Positions 17,557 to 26,229 of a DNA stretch of 64,000 nucleotides are shown here, one piece after another (the first letter of the stretch is position 1; every line of letters starts with the position of its first letter). Source of the DNA: Corticibacter populi. Its GTDB lineage: Bacteria; Pseudomonadota; Gammaproteobacteria; Burkholderiales; Burkholderiaceae_C. Where the stretch lies: the NCBI RefSeq assembly GCF_004217315.1, contig NZ_SGWR01000005.1, positions 62,001 to 126,000 of the forward strand, read 5' to 3'. Both the position numbers and the translations under genes were made by a program. Under the pieces are notes generated by a model. It did no database searches. It worked only from the letters and a program-made list of their open reading frames with translations, and was not told the DNA's origin.

Positions 17557-18334
17557 ATGAAGCTCCGGATGAAGGACACGCTGTGGCCCGCTGCCATGAC
17601 CCTCGTCTGTGTGGCCTGGTTGACCGGCTGCAATGTGATGGATAACCCTGCGCTGATGCAGGCCGGCGGCTCGGCCTTGCGTGCGGTGGCGCTCACCGAT
17701 GCCGAGGTGATCCAGCTTTCCACCCAATCCTGCGCGGCCATGGATGCGCAAAACCATCTGGCCTCCAGTGGCAGTGCCTATGCGCGGCAGCTTTCCCAGG
17801 TGGTGGCTCCGCTGCCCAGGACCATCAATGACCAGGCAGTGAACTTCAAGCTCTACCAGACCCAGGAAGTCAACGCCTGGCCCATGGACAATGGCTGCGT
17901 GAGGGTCTATACCGGGCCGATGGACTTGATGAACGACGATGAATTGCGTGGCGTGATCGCCCATGAGATGGGACACGTCGCGCTGGGCCATTCACGTGCC
18001 GGCATGCGTACGGCCTATGCAACTTCTGCAGTATGAGGGGCCGGCCGCGGCAGCCAGTGGCAACACGGCGCTGGCTGCCCTGTCGGGCTCGTTGGCGAGC
18101 GATTTGGCCGAGCAATTCGTCAATGCGCAGTTTTCACAGGCCCAGGAGACCGCAGCGGACAGCTACGCCTTCGACCTGCTCACGCAACTGGGACTCGAGC
18201 GCAAGGGGCTGGTCACCGGTTTTCAGAAGCTCGCCAGCCAGGGCGGTGGTGCCGGCCTGGCTCTGCTCGGTTCGCACCCGCCTTCCGAGCAGCGCGCACG
18301 CAACATGCAGACCCGTCTGAATCGGGGGCAGTGA
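17557..18334 (+). pseudogene. M48-family lipoprotein metallopeptidase (YggG/LoiP-like), disrupted by an in-frame stop and frameshift
   Basis: The first part (17557-18036, 159 residues) has a ribosome site GGAGG, a lipoprotein signal (VAWLTGC) and the zinc motif HEMGH at about residue 136. It then hits TGA just after AGMRTAYATSAV. The rest of the protein continues in the next frame (about 18030-18334), with NAQFSQAQETAADSYAFDLL, which supplies the third zinc ligand in E-x-x-A-D, and the C-terminal SHPPSEQRARNMQTRL. Family members continue with a V-R-G/A-A-A type sequence at the break. This is best explained by CGA changed to TGA plus one extra base in the G/C run at 18037-18050, or by a single insertion. 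As written, the two halves of the active site are separated, so the protein is probably inactive unless the sequence contains an error. Confidence 0.82.
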
Positions 18335-18338
18335 GGCA

Positions 18339-18403
18339 GCGGGGACGACACATCCCCGCCCCGCAACACCCCCATGCCTGCAGCCATCGGTGGCCGCAGG
18401 CAT
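18339..18403. terminator. Two hairpins between the converging M48 and LysM genes
   Basis: Hairpin one has a 7-bp stem GCGGGGA / TCCCCGC (18339-18359). Hairpin two is ATGCCTGC / GCAGGCAT (18374-18403) with an inner GCCA / TGGC stem. Neither is followed by a clear T-run, so they are possible but unproven bidirectional terminators. Confidence 0.45.
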
Positions 18404-18410
18404 ATGAGCA

Positions 18411-18896
18411 TCACAGCGGCGGAATGCGCAGCTTCTGGCCGGGGTAGATCTTGTCAGGGTCGCTGAGCATCGGTTTGTTGGCCTCGAAGATCACCGGGTA
18501 CTTGCTGGCGTTGCCGTAGTACTTCTTGGCAATGGCCGACAGCGTGTCGCCCTTGACCACGTCATGGTACTGGGCTTCGGGCTCGGGGTTGGTCACGGTC
18601 ATGGTGTTTTCCACCGAGGTGACATTGGCGACATTGCCGCAGCACAGCGTGACCTTCTCCAGATCCTGCTGGGTGTTGGCCACGCCGCTGACGGTGACTT
18701 TGCCGGTGGCTCCATCGAAGCCGACCTTGACGTCGGAGACGTCGAGCTTCTGCGTGCCGATGTAGTCTTCAATGGCCTTGGCGGCGGTGGCGTTCAAGGC
18801 CTCCTGGTTGCTGGGCGCAGCGGCCTCGGCGGCGTGGGCCTCCTTGCCGCCGAAAAGCTTCTCTCCTGCTTCCTTGATAAAACTGAACAGTCCCAT
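18411..18896 (-). CDS. BON and LysM domain protein, Kbp/YgaU-like
   Basis: 161 residues without a signal peptide, so probably cytoplasmic. The order matches E. coli Kbp (YgaU), a potassium-binding protein: N-terminal GLFSFIKEAGEKLFG, a BON domain (about residues 35-100; VKVGFDGATGKVTVSGVANTQQDLEKV) and a C-terminal LysM domain (HDVVKGDTLSAIAKKYYGNASKYPVIFEANK...IYPGQKLRIPPL). The start is ATG after AAGGAG; the upstream extension has no support. It diverges from coaX. The potassium role is known for the E. coli homolog and inferred here. Confidence 0.9.
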   Translation of the reverse strand: MGLFSFIKEAGEKLFGGKEAHAAEAAAPSNQEALNATAAKAIEDYIGTQKLDVSDVKVGFDGATGKVTVSGVANTQQDLEKVTLCCGNVANVTSVENTMTVTNPEPEAQYHDVVKGDTLSAIAKKYYGNASKYPVIFEANKPMLSDPDKIYPGQKLRIPPL

Positions 18897-19038
18897 TGTC
18901 GACTCCTTGTGTTGAAACGTGCGCACAAGCGGTATCCGGGTGCCGCCGTGCGCGTCCAAGTGTAGTGCGTTCGGTGCGTGCAAGAGCCGGAGCCGTTATT
19001 ATTTTCGGTTCCGATCATCAAAATACACATTTCAACAG

Positions 19039-19830
19039 ATGACGCTACTGGCAATCGACATCGGCAACACACGCCTGAAATGGGCCATGTACAGTGAGCC
19101 GCGCTGGGGTGCACGCCTGCTGGCTCAGGGGGTGGAATTCCTCGACCACATCGACAGGCTGTCCGAGAGCCACTGGGCGGGACTGCCCGCGCCGCGCATG
19201 ATGGTCGGCTGCGCGGTGGCCGGCGAAGCGGTGCGCCGGCGCGTCGACGAGCAGCTTGAAATGTGGGATCTGGAGCCGCACTGGGTGCATTCGAGCCAGC
19301 AGGCGGCCGGCCTGATCAATGGCTATGACCATCCGGGCCGGCTGGGGGCCGACCGCTGGGTGGCCATGATCGGCGCGCGCAACCGCCAGTTGGCCAGGCA
19401 GGTCAGCAAGCCCATCATCGTGGTGATGGTGGGTACGGCGGTGACGGTGGAGGCCATCGATGCCAGCGGCCACTTTCTCGGCGGCTTGATTCTGCCTGGC
19501 CACGGCATCATGCTGCGTGCGCTGGAGTCGGGCACGGCGGGCCTGCATGTGCCTACCGGCGAGGTGCGCCAGTTTCCCACCAATACCAGCGATGCGCTCA
19601 CCAGTGGCGGCACTTATGCCATTGCCGGCGCGGTCGAGCGCATGATCGGCCATCTGCAGGCGCACACGGGCGAGGAGCCGGTGCGGATCATGACCGGCGG
19701 GGCGGCCTGGAAAATGGCGCCGAGCATGACGCGGCCTTTCGAACTGGTCGAAAGCCTGATCTTCGATGGCCTGCTGGCCATCGCCGAGGAGCGCCTGGAG
19801 CGCCAGCCGGAGGCGCCCAGGGCGGCTTGA
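19039..19830 (+). CDS. coaX: Type III pantothenate kinase
   Basis: 263 residues. CoaX phosphorylates pantothenate, the first step of coenzyme A synthesis, and needs a monovalent cation. The ASKHA-fold motifs are visible: [16 protein letters not shown] at the N-terminus, the pantothenate-site region [18 protein letters not shown], and the phosphate-2 segment [25 protein letters not shown]. The start [11 protein letters not shown] is the family start; its Shine-Dalgarno sequence is weak. In relatives coaX often follows birA, which is not present here. Confidence 0.95.
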   Translation: MTLLAIDIGNTRLKWAMYSEPRWGARLLAQGVEFLDHIDRLSESHWAGLPAPRMMVGCAVAGEAVRRRVDEQLEMWDLEPHWVHSSQQAAGLINGYDHPGRLGADRWVAMIGARNRQLARQVSKPIIVVMVGTAVTVEAIDASGHFLGGLILPGHGIMLRALESGTAGLHVPTGEVRQFPTNTSDALTSGGTYAIAGAVERMIGHLQAHTGEEPVRIMTGGAAWKMAPSMTRPFELVESLIFDGLLAIAEERLERQPEAPRAA

Positions 19831-19882
19831 TGCCAGCGGCGGCCAGCCGGGTCGGCCGGCCGCGCGTCTTCAGGATTCGACG

Positions 19883-20590
19883 TCAGAATTCAAAGCCGCT
19901 CGGCTCGGGAAATCCCTGCAGGCGCGGCAGGTTGAAGTCCCAGGGCGTGGTCACCGCATATTGGTCGTTGGTCTTGCGCACCAGCTGCATGCGCATGACG
20001 GGCTCCTGGCCCACGCAGGCCATCAGGCGGCCGCCTTCATTGAGGGCGGCGAGCAGCAGCGGCGGTACCTCGACCACCGAGCCGCTGACGACGATCACGT
20101 CGAAGCCGCCGGCCGGCACCTCAGTGGCGCCATTGGCCTGCAGCACCTGCACGTTGGCGATCTGGTTTTTCTGCAGGTTGCCCTGCGCCAGGCGCACCAG
20201 CTCGGGCTCGATCTCCAGGCTGATGACTTCCCGGCCCAGGCCGCCCAGCAGCGCGGCCATGTAGCCGGAGCCGGCGCCGATTTCCAGCACACGCTCGTGC
20301 GGCTGCACCTTCAGGTCGTTGAGCATGCGCGCCTCGATCTTGGGCGGCACCATGCACCAGTCGGGGTGGTGCTGCAGGCTGTCCTCGCTCACCAGCGGCA
20401 CCTGCAGGTCCATGAAAGCCAGTGCCTGAAAGGCCTCTGGCACGAAGTGCTCGCGCTTGACCCTGCCCAGCAGCTCCAGCACCGCGGTGTCGTCGACGCG
20501 CCAAGGCCGGATCTGCTGCTCGATCATATTGAAGCGGGACACATCCGCAGGATGGGTGAACTCTTGCAGACGGTTCAGGGGCAGGGTCAT
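19883..20590 (-). CDS. Protein-L-isoaspartate O-methyltransferase family protein
   Basis: 235 residues. The SAM-binding motif VLEIGAGSGYMAALLG and the preceding PPKIEARMLNDLKVQPHERVLEIG fit the PIMT family, which repairs isoaspartyl residues with S-adenosylmethionine. The substrate-binding part (VPLVSEDSLQHHPDWCMVPP) differs from E. coli Pcm, so a related methyltransferase role is possible. The start is the ATG at 20590 (MTLPLNRLQEF). It converges with coaX. Confidence 0.85.
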   Translation of the reverse strand: MTLPLNRLQEFTHPADVSRFNMIEQQIRPWRVDDTAVLELLGRVKREHFVPEAFQALAFMDLQVPLVSEDSLQHHPDWCMVPPKIEARMLNDLKVQPHERVLEIGAGSGYMAALLGGLGREVISLEIEPELVRLAQGNLQKNQIANVQVLQANGATEVPAGGFDVIVVSGSVVEVPPLLLAALNEGGRLMACVGQEPVMRMQLVRKTNDQYAVTTPWDFNLPRLQGFPEPSGFEF

Positions 20591-20869
20591 CGTGTACTCC
20601 AGGACTGAGGCGTGGGTGTATGTGTGGGGGCCGGGTCGACCAGCGGCGCAGAGGAGAAGACAGCAGGCTGTGGCGGATCAATGCATCCGGCATTTTAGAA
20701 CCTGTTTACGGTCTTTTCATGGGTCACGTTGCTCCGACAGGTGATGCGATACGAGGCGCCAACTTCGTCGGGCCGGTGGCCCGGCGAGGTTGCGGCAAGG
20801 TGACCATGCGCCCGAGACAGGCACGGGCGGTGCGCGATGGGAGTCCAGCGCGGCGCCGGACGGCTTTTC
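20591..20869. other. Intergenic region between the PIMT-like and RND genes
   Basis: 279 bp downstream of the RND gene and upstream of the PIMT-like gene, both on the minus strand. Apart from the dispersed repeat no gene, RNA or clear terminator was seen. Confidence 0.35.
20697..20726 (-). repeat. Copy 2 of the 30-bp dispersed intergenic repeat
   Basis: On the minus strand it matches copy 1 at 27 of 30 bases, ending in CGTAAACAGGTTCT. It lies 106 bp upstream of the PIMT-like start codon and in the same orientation as that gene. This is the same geometry as copy 1 and the M48 gene. Confidence 0.7.
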
Positions 20870-23800
20870 TCATGGATGCAGGCGTGCAAAGCGGCGCCGG
20901 GCCCACTGGCCCCACTCGTCCAGGTAGCCATAGACCACCGGCACCACCACCAGTGTCAGCAGCGATGAGGTGATGACGCCGCCGATCACCGACTGGCCCA
21001 GCGGGCCCATCACCTCGGCGCCCTCGCCGCGCGAGAGCGCCAGCGGCAGCATGCCGAAGACCATCGCCAGCGTGGTCATCAGGATGGGGCGCAGCCGCAC
21101 GCGTGCGGCCTTGAGCAGGGCCTCGTCGCGTGGCAGGCCGGCAACGCGCCTGCCGTCGTCGTCCTCGTGGTCGCGCCGCGCGCGGTTGGCGAAGTCGATC
21201 AGCAGAATGGCGTTCTTGGTCACCAGGCCCATCAGCATGACGATGCCGATGACCGAGATCATCGAGATGCGCGAACCGAACACGAGCAGCGCCGCAGCCA
21301 CGCCGATCATGGTCAGCGGCAACGACATCATCAGCGCGATGGGCTGCAGAAAGCTCTGGAACTGGCTGGCCAGCACCATGTAGATGAACACCACCGCCAG
21401 TGCCAGCGCCATCAGCGCATAGGCGAAGGATTCCTGCATGTCGTTGGTGGCACCGCCGAACTGGTAGCTGTAGCCCGCGGGAAGTGGTGTGGCGTCGAGC
21501 AGCCGGCGAATGTCCGCCGACACCTCCCCGAGCGAGCGCAGCGAGGTGTTTGCAGTGATGCGCACCTCGCGCTGCAGGCTGTGGCGGTCGATGGAGTGGG
21601 GCGTGCTGCCCTCGCGCAGCGTGGCCACCTGGCCGAGCGAGACCAACTGCACTCCGGTGGCGCCATTGCCGATGACGAAGGGCAATTGCGCCAGGTCGTC
21701 GAGCTGCGCGCGGTCTGCGGCCGCCAGGCGCAGCCGCACGTCGTAGGCCTGGCCGTCCTGCGCGCGCCAGTTGCCCACCGTGTCTCCGGCGAGCAGCAGG
21801 CGCAGCGGTGTGGCGATGTCCTGCAGCCCGAGGCCCAATGCCGAGGCCTCCTCGCGCCGCATCTCGACGTTGACGATGGGGACGCGCTGCTGGGTGCGGG
21901 CATCCAGGTCGACCAGACCGGCAATGGCTTCGAGCTGCGGAATGAGCTGGCGCGAGATGCGCGTGAGTTCGGCCAGGTCACCGCCCTTGAGCGAGAACTC
22001 CAGCTCCTTTTGCCCGCCCACCGGATCGAGCAGGCCCACGTGCGTGACGGTGATGCCGGCGATCTGGCGCAACTGCTGGCGCAGCACACGCGCCATTTCA
22101 TCGACGTTGCGTGTGCGTTCATGGCGGTCGATCAGGCGCACGTACATGCTTGCGTAGTTCTTGCCCTGGGCATTGCCGCTGTTGATGGTGGTGAGGGTGT
22201 AGCGCACCTCCGGCATGGCGCGCACGATGGCTTCGACCTGCCGCACCTTGCCCTCGGTCTGCTCGATCGAGGAGCCCATCGGGGTGTGGAACTGGATGGT
22301 GGCCTCGGAATAGTCCGAGGCCGGAACGAACTCGGTGCCGACCAGCCGCAGCATGAAAAGGCTGAGCACGAAGATCGCCAGCGCCGCCAGCACGGTAGCA
22401 AGACGGTGGCGCAATGCCCAGCCGAGTGCATCCTGGTAAAGCGCAGAGAGCGCACCGGTGAGGCGCTCGAACCAGGTTGTCAGCCGGCCCAATGTCGGCT
22501 TGTAGAGGCGCGCCAGCGGGCCGTGCCGGGGCTCGGCCCGCTGGCGCCAGGCCGGGCTGACCTGCGGATCGTGCCAGACGCTCGAGAGCATCGGGTCGAG
22601 CGTGAAGCTGACGAACATCGAGATCAGCACTGCGGCGGCGATGGTCAGGCCGAACTCGTGGAAGAACTTGCCGATGATGCCGCCCATGAAGCCGATCGGC
22701 AGGAACACCGCGACGATGCACAGCGTGGTCGCCAGCACCGCCAGGCCGATCTCACGCGTGCCCTCCATGGCCGCGTCGTGGGAGTTCTTGCCCATCTGCA
22801 GGTGCCGCACGATGTTCTCGCGCACCACGATGGCGTCGTCGATCAGCAGGCCGATGCACAGCGACAGCGCCATCAGTGTCAGCATGTTGATCGAAAAGCC
22901 GAACAGGCCCATGAACATGAAGGTGCCGATCAGCGCGATCGGCAGTGTCAGCCCGGTGATGATGGTCGAGCGCCAGGAGTTGAGGAAGAGGTAGACGATC
23001 AGCACCGTGAGGATGGCGCCCTCGACGAGGGTGCGCTGCACGGCGGCCACCGCCACGCGGATCTGGCGCGAATCGTCGGAGACCGCCTGCAGCACGAGGC
23101 CCGGCGGCAGTTCGGCCTGCAGCGCCGCCACTGCGGCATTGAGGCCGTCGACCACCTCGATGGTGTTCTCGTCCTGGGCTTTTTGCACGTTCATCAGCAG
23201 CGTGCGCCGGCCGTTGAAGAGCGCCAGCGAATCCAGCTCCGCGGCGCCGTCGCGCACCCGTGCAAGCTCGCGCAGGAATACCGGCGCGCCGCCGCGGCGT
23301 GCAACGATGAGGTCGCCGAAATCGTCCGGCCAGCCGATGCGTCCGTCGATCTGCACGCTGCGCTCCTGCTCGGCCGAGCGCAGCGTGCCCAGCGGCACGT
23401 CCTGGTTCTCGCCCTGCACGGCATCGGCCAGTTCCTGGGGCGTGACCCCGTGCGCGCGCAATGCGGCTGGCACCGGCTCGATGGTGATGATGCGCTCGGT
23501 GCCGCCGACGACATGGACGGCGCCGACGCCGCGCACGTTCTCGAGGCGGCGCTTGAGCACCTGCTCGGCCCAGTTGGTCAGGGCCACCGGGTTGCGCGCC
23601 AGCTCGGCCGTTGGCGGGGCATCGGCGGCGGGAATGACGGCCAGCGACCAGATCGGCCGGTCCTCGGGGTCGAAGCGCTGAACCACCGGGTCCTCGACTT
23701 CGTCGCGCAACTGGCTGCGCATGCCGGCGATCTTCTCGCGCACGTCCTCGGTGGCGCGGCGCCCGTCCATGGTCAGCTCGAACTGGACGATGACCACCGA

Positions 23801-24064
23801 GACGCTGTCATAGCTGCGCGAACTCAGCAGGTTGATGCCGGCAATGGTGTTGACGGCCTCCTCGATCTTCTCGGTCACCTCGCTCTCGACGATCTCGGCG
23901 GACGCGCCCGGGTAGCTGGTGACCACGACCACCACCGGGAATTCGATGCTGGGGAACTGGTCGACCTTCATGCGCTGGTAGGCGAATGAGCCCAGCACGA
24001 TGAAAGCCAGCATGACCATGGTGGCCATGACCGGATTCTGCAGGCTGACGCGGGTGAACCACAT
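20870..24064 (-). CDS. RND efflux transporter permease (AcrB/MexF/MdtB superfamily)
   Basis: 1064 residues, full family length. It is an inner-membrane proton antiporter that exports drugs or other small molecules as a trimer. The first helix (VMATMVMLAFIVLGSFAYQRMKVDQFPSIEFP), the SYPGASAEIVESEVT porter segment, the TM4 acidic motif SLCIGLLIDDAIVVREN with the paired aspartates of the proton relay, and the C-terminal VMLMGLVTKNAILLIDFANR are all present. It lies 15 bp behind its periplasmic adaptor gene, so the two form an operon. No outer-membrane channel gene is adjacent, so a TolC-like partner must be encoded elsewhere. The substrate is unknown. Confidence 0.95.
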   Translation of the reverse strand: MWFTRVSLQNPVMATMVMLAFIVLGSFAYQRMKVDQFPSIEFPVVVVVTSYPGASAEIVESEVTEKIEEAVNTIAGINLLSSRSYDSVSVVIVQFELTMDGRRATEDVREKIAGMRSQLRDEVEDPVVQRFDPEDRPIWSLAVIPAADAPPTAELARNPVALTNWAEQVLKRRLENVRGVGAVHVVGGTERIITIEPVPAALRAHGVTPQELADAVQGENQDVPLGTLRSAEQERSVQIDGRIGWPDDFGDLIVARRGGAPVFLRELARVRDGAAELDSLALFNGRRTLLMNVQKAQDENTIEVVDGLNAAVAALQAELPPGLVLQAVSDDSRQIRVAVAAVQRTLVEGAILTVLIVYLFLNSWRSTIITGLTLPIALIGTFMFMGLFGFSINMLTLMALSLCIGLLIDDAIVVRENIVRHLQMGKNSHDAAMEGTREIGLAVLATTLCIVAVFLPIGFMGGIIGKFFHEFGLTIAAAVLISMFVSFTLDPMLSSVWHDPQVSPAWRQRAEPRHGPLARLYKPTLGRLTTWFERLTGALSALYQDALGWALRHRLATVLAALAIFVLSLFMLRLVGTEFVPASDYSEATIQFHTPMGSSIEQTEGKVRQVEAIVRAMPEVRYTLTTINSGNAQGKNYASMYVRLIDRHERTRNVDEMARVLRQQLRQIAGITVTHVGLLDPVGGQKELEFSLKGGDLAELTRISRQLIPQLEAIAGLVDLDARTQQRVPIVNVEMRREEASALGLGLQDIATPLRLLLAGDTVGNWRAQDGQAYDVRLRLAAADRAQLDDLAQLPFVIGNGATGVQLVSLGQVATLREGSTPHSIDRHSLQREVRITANTSLRSLGEVSADIRRLLDATPLPAGYSYQFGGATNDMQESFAYALMALALAVVFIYMVLASQFQSFLQPIALMMSLPLTMIGVAAALLVFGSRISMISVIGIVMLMGLVTKNAILLIDFANRARRDHEDDDGRRVAGLPRDEALLKAARVRLRPILMTTLAMVFGMLPLALSRGEGAEVMGPLGQSVIGGVITSSLLTLVVVPVVYGYLDEWGQWARRRFARLHP

Positions 24065-24079
24065 GTGCTGGCCGCGTCT

Positions 24080-25291
24080 TCAGGGCTGCACGGCCGCCGC
24101 GCCCGCGGGCGCGGCGATGGGGCTGTTCGCGGCGGGCGGCTCGTCGACCTGCACGAGCGTGCCATCGCTGAGCAGGCCGGCCGCGCCGGTCAGGATGGGC
24201 GTGCCATCGGCGAGACCCTCGACGGCAACCCAGACCTGGCCGCCGGCGCGCATGCGGGCACCCACCTGCACCGTGCGGTGGAGGATGCGCTGGCGATCTT
24301 CGGTCAGCAGCAGCACGTAGGGCAGCGGCCTGTCGGTGCGGATGGCCGTCTGCGGCACCAGCACGGCATCCACTTCGCCGGTGGTGATCTCGCCGCGTGC
24401 GAACAGGCCGTCGCGCAGCGGCGCTGCTGCGGCCTGCCCGCCATCCAGCACGTCCGGCAGCACGCGCAGGAACACCGGCACGCTGCGACTGCCGCTTTGC
24501 GTGGCGGGGCTGATGCGGGTGACCTCGGCTGGCAGCGGCGCCCTCAGGCCCTCGACCTGCAACTGCGCCGGCTGGCTGGCGCGCACGTGCAGCGCATCCT
24601 GCGCCGAAACTTCGGCCTGCAGTTCGAAGTGGCGCACATCCACGATATCCAGCACGGCCTGGCCGGCGCTGACTACCTCGCCCGTCTGCAGATGGCGGCG
24701 TGCCACCACGCCGTCGAGCGGGCTGGTGGCGCGACTGTCGCCCAGGCCCTTGCGGGCCACTTCCACACCGGCGAGCGCGGCCTGGTGGTTGGCGCGCGCG
24801 GCCTGCTGCCGCGCCTCGCTGTTGGCCAGCGCGGTGGGCGAAATGAAACCCTGCCCGGCCAGAGCCCGGCTGTTGTCCGCATCGCGCTGCGCCATCTGCC
24901 ACTCGGCCTGCGCTGCCTGCGCCTGTTGCCGGGCCTGCTGCAGGCGCGCGGCGGCATCCTCGGCGGCAATCGAGAAGAGCACCTGGCCGGCGCGCACCGG
25001 CTCGCCCTCGCGCAGGCGCAGGTCCTGGATCTGGCCGCCGTATTGCGCCCTGATGCTCACGCTCTCGAGCGCGCGCAGGCTGCCCGAGGCCGGCACCTGC
25101 AGCGGCATGCGGCGGCGCTCGGCCATGGTGATGTCATCGGGCGCGAGGCGGATGCGCAGCGACTGGCGCGCGGTCTCGTCCTGCGCCAGTGCCACCGCAT
25201 GGTCCCGCTGGCGCTGCCAGGCGCGCGTGCCGCCCCAGAGCAGCAGCGCCAGGGTGGCGAGCACCAGGGTCCATAGCAGTTTTTTCTTCAT
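24080..25291 (-). CDS. RND efflux periplasmic adaptor subunit
   Basis: 403 residues. It has an N-terminal membrane anchor (KKKLLWTLVLATLALLLWGG). It then has the two halves of a lipoyl/barrel-sandwich domain (SVRAQYGGQIQDLRLREGEPVRAGQVL and SPLDGVVARRHLQTGEVVSAG) around an alpha-helical hairpin rich in A and Q. A beta-barrel and a membrane-proximal domain follow. It bridges the permease and an outer-membrane channel. The start MKKKLLWTL was chosen over a 25-residue extension. It is the first gene of the two-gene operon and diverges from msrA. Confidence 0.92.
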   Translation of the reverse strand: MKKKLLWTLVLATLALLLWGGTRAWQRQRDHAVALAQDETARQSLRIRLAPDDITMAERRRMPLQVPASGSLRALESVSIRAQYGGQIQDLRLREGEPVRAGQVLFSIAAEDAAARLQQARQQAQAAQAEWQMAQRDADNSRALAGQGFISPTALANSEARQQAARANHQAALAGVEVARKGLGDSRATSPLDGVVARRHLQTGEVVSAGQAVLDIVDVRHFELQAEVSAQDALHVRASQPAQLQVEGLRAPLPAEVTRISPATQSGSRSVPVFLRVLPDVLDGGQAAAAPLRDGLFARGEITTGEVDAVLVPQTAIRTDRPLPYVLLLTEDRQRILHRTVQVGARMRAGGQVWVAVEGLADGTPILTGAAGLLSDGTLVQVDEPPAANSPIAAPAGAAAVQP

Positions 25292-25495
25292 GTCGGAGTG
25301 CGGCAGGTCGGCGAAAGAGGGTTGTGATGGAACGGGGTACAGGTTCTCACGATGGCGTCGAGGCATTATGACAAGCGGCCGTGTGGCTGCGGTGTGGCTG
25401 CGCTATATTGCCCCTGTTGGCCGGCCTGGTGCCTTCGTGCCGCCGCGAAGACATGCGTCCTGCCAGGTTGGCCTTGCCCCAAAGGAGAATTCATC

Positions 25496-26035
25496 ATGAC
25501 GGAATCATTCATCACGCTCGGCGCCGGTTGTTTCTGGTGCACCGAGGCGGTCTATGAACGGGTGCGCGGTGTGGCGAGCGTCGAGTGCGGCTACGCCAAT
25601 GGAGACAACCCGCAGCGGCCGAGTTACGAGCAAGTCTGCACGGGCGGGACCGGCTATGTCGAGGTTGCCCGCATCGGCTTCGACCCGCAAGTGGTCAGCC
25701 TGACGCAGTTGCTGGAGATCTTCTTCACCATCCACGATCCGACCAGCCTGAACCGACAGGGCGCCGATGTGGGCACGCAGTACCGCAGCGGCATCTATGT
25801 CGAGAACGACGAGGAGCGCGAGATCGCCGAGGACCTGATCCGCGAGATCGACGCCAGCGGCACGCTGGGCAAGCCGGTGGTCACCGAAGTCGAGTCGCTG
25901 CGCAACTACTGGAAGGCCGAGGACTACCACCAGAACTATTTCGCCAACAACCCGCACCAGGGCTACTGTGCGGCCGTGGTGGGCCCCAAGGTCGAGAAGT
26001 TCCGCCAGACCTTCGCGGCCCTCATCAAGCCGTGA
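25496..26035 (+). CDS. msrA: Peptide-methionine (S)-S-oxide reductase
   Basis: 179 residues. MsrA repairs S-sulfoxides of methionine using thioredoxin. The catalytic motif GCFWC places the nucleophilic cysteine at residue 12. The family sequences EVARIGFDPQVVSLTQLLEIFFTIHDPTSLNRQGADVGTQYRS and EDYHQNYF are intact. The start is ATG after AAAGGAG. It stands alone, 194 bp upstream of icd. Confidence 0.95.
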   Translation: MTESFITLGAGCFWCTEAVYERVRGVASVECGYANGDNPQRPSYEQVCTGGTGYVEVARIGFDPQVVSLTQLLEIFFTIHDPTSLNRQGADVGTQYRSGIYVENDEEREIAEDLIREIDASGTLGKPVVTEVESLRNYWKAEDYHQNYFANNPHQGYCAAVVGPKVEKFRQTFAALIKP

Positions 26036-26229
26036 GACGGCCTCCGGGGGTGCGAAAAATCGGCCGCAAACCGGTTTTCAGGCCTGCCGTGGCGCCGTGA
26101 CCGGCTGGAGGTGCCGGCATTTCTGGGTAGAATGGATTGGTTTTTGTTCGCGCAGGGCATGGCCTGCGCTTGTTTTCTGCGTTTGCGCCCGCGCCGGGCG
26201 TCCCGCACCGTTACTGGAGACGTTCCCCA

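Noticed and set aside
17557-18334. Programmed +1 frameshift in the M48 gene
   Set aside because: No prfB-like slippery codon with an internal Shine-Dalgarno sequence precedes the TGA, and this family is not known to use recoding. Gene decay or sequence error is simpler.
21167-23989. Long open frame of 940 codons on the plus strand
   Set aside because: It is entirely antisense to the RND permease gene, has H/Q/R/A-rich low-quality composition and no family motifs. High GC at third positions creates such shadows.
25336-25347. Partial copy of the 30-bp repeat (TACAGGTTCTCA)
   Set aside because: Only about 11 bases match and the flanks differ, so chance is likely.
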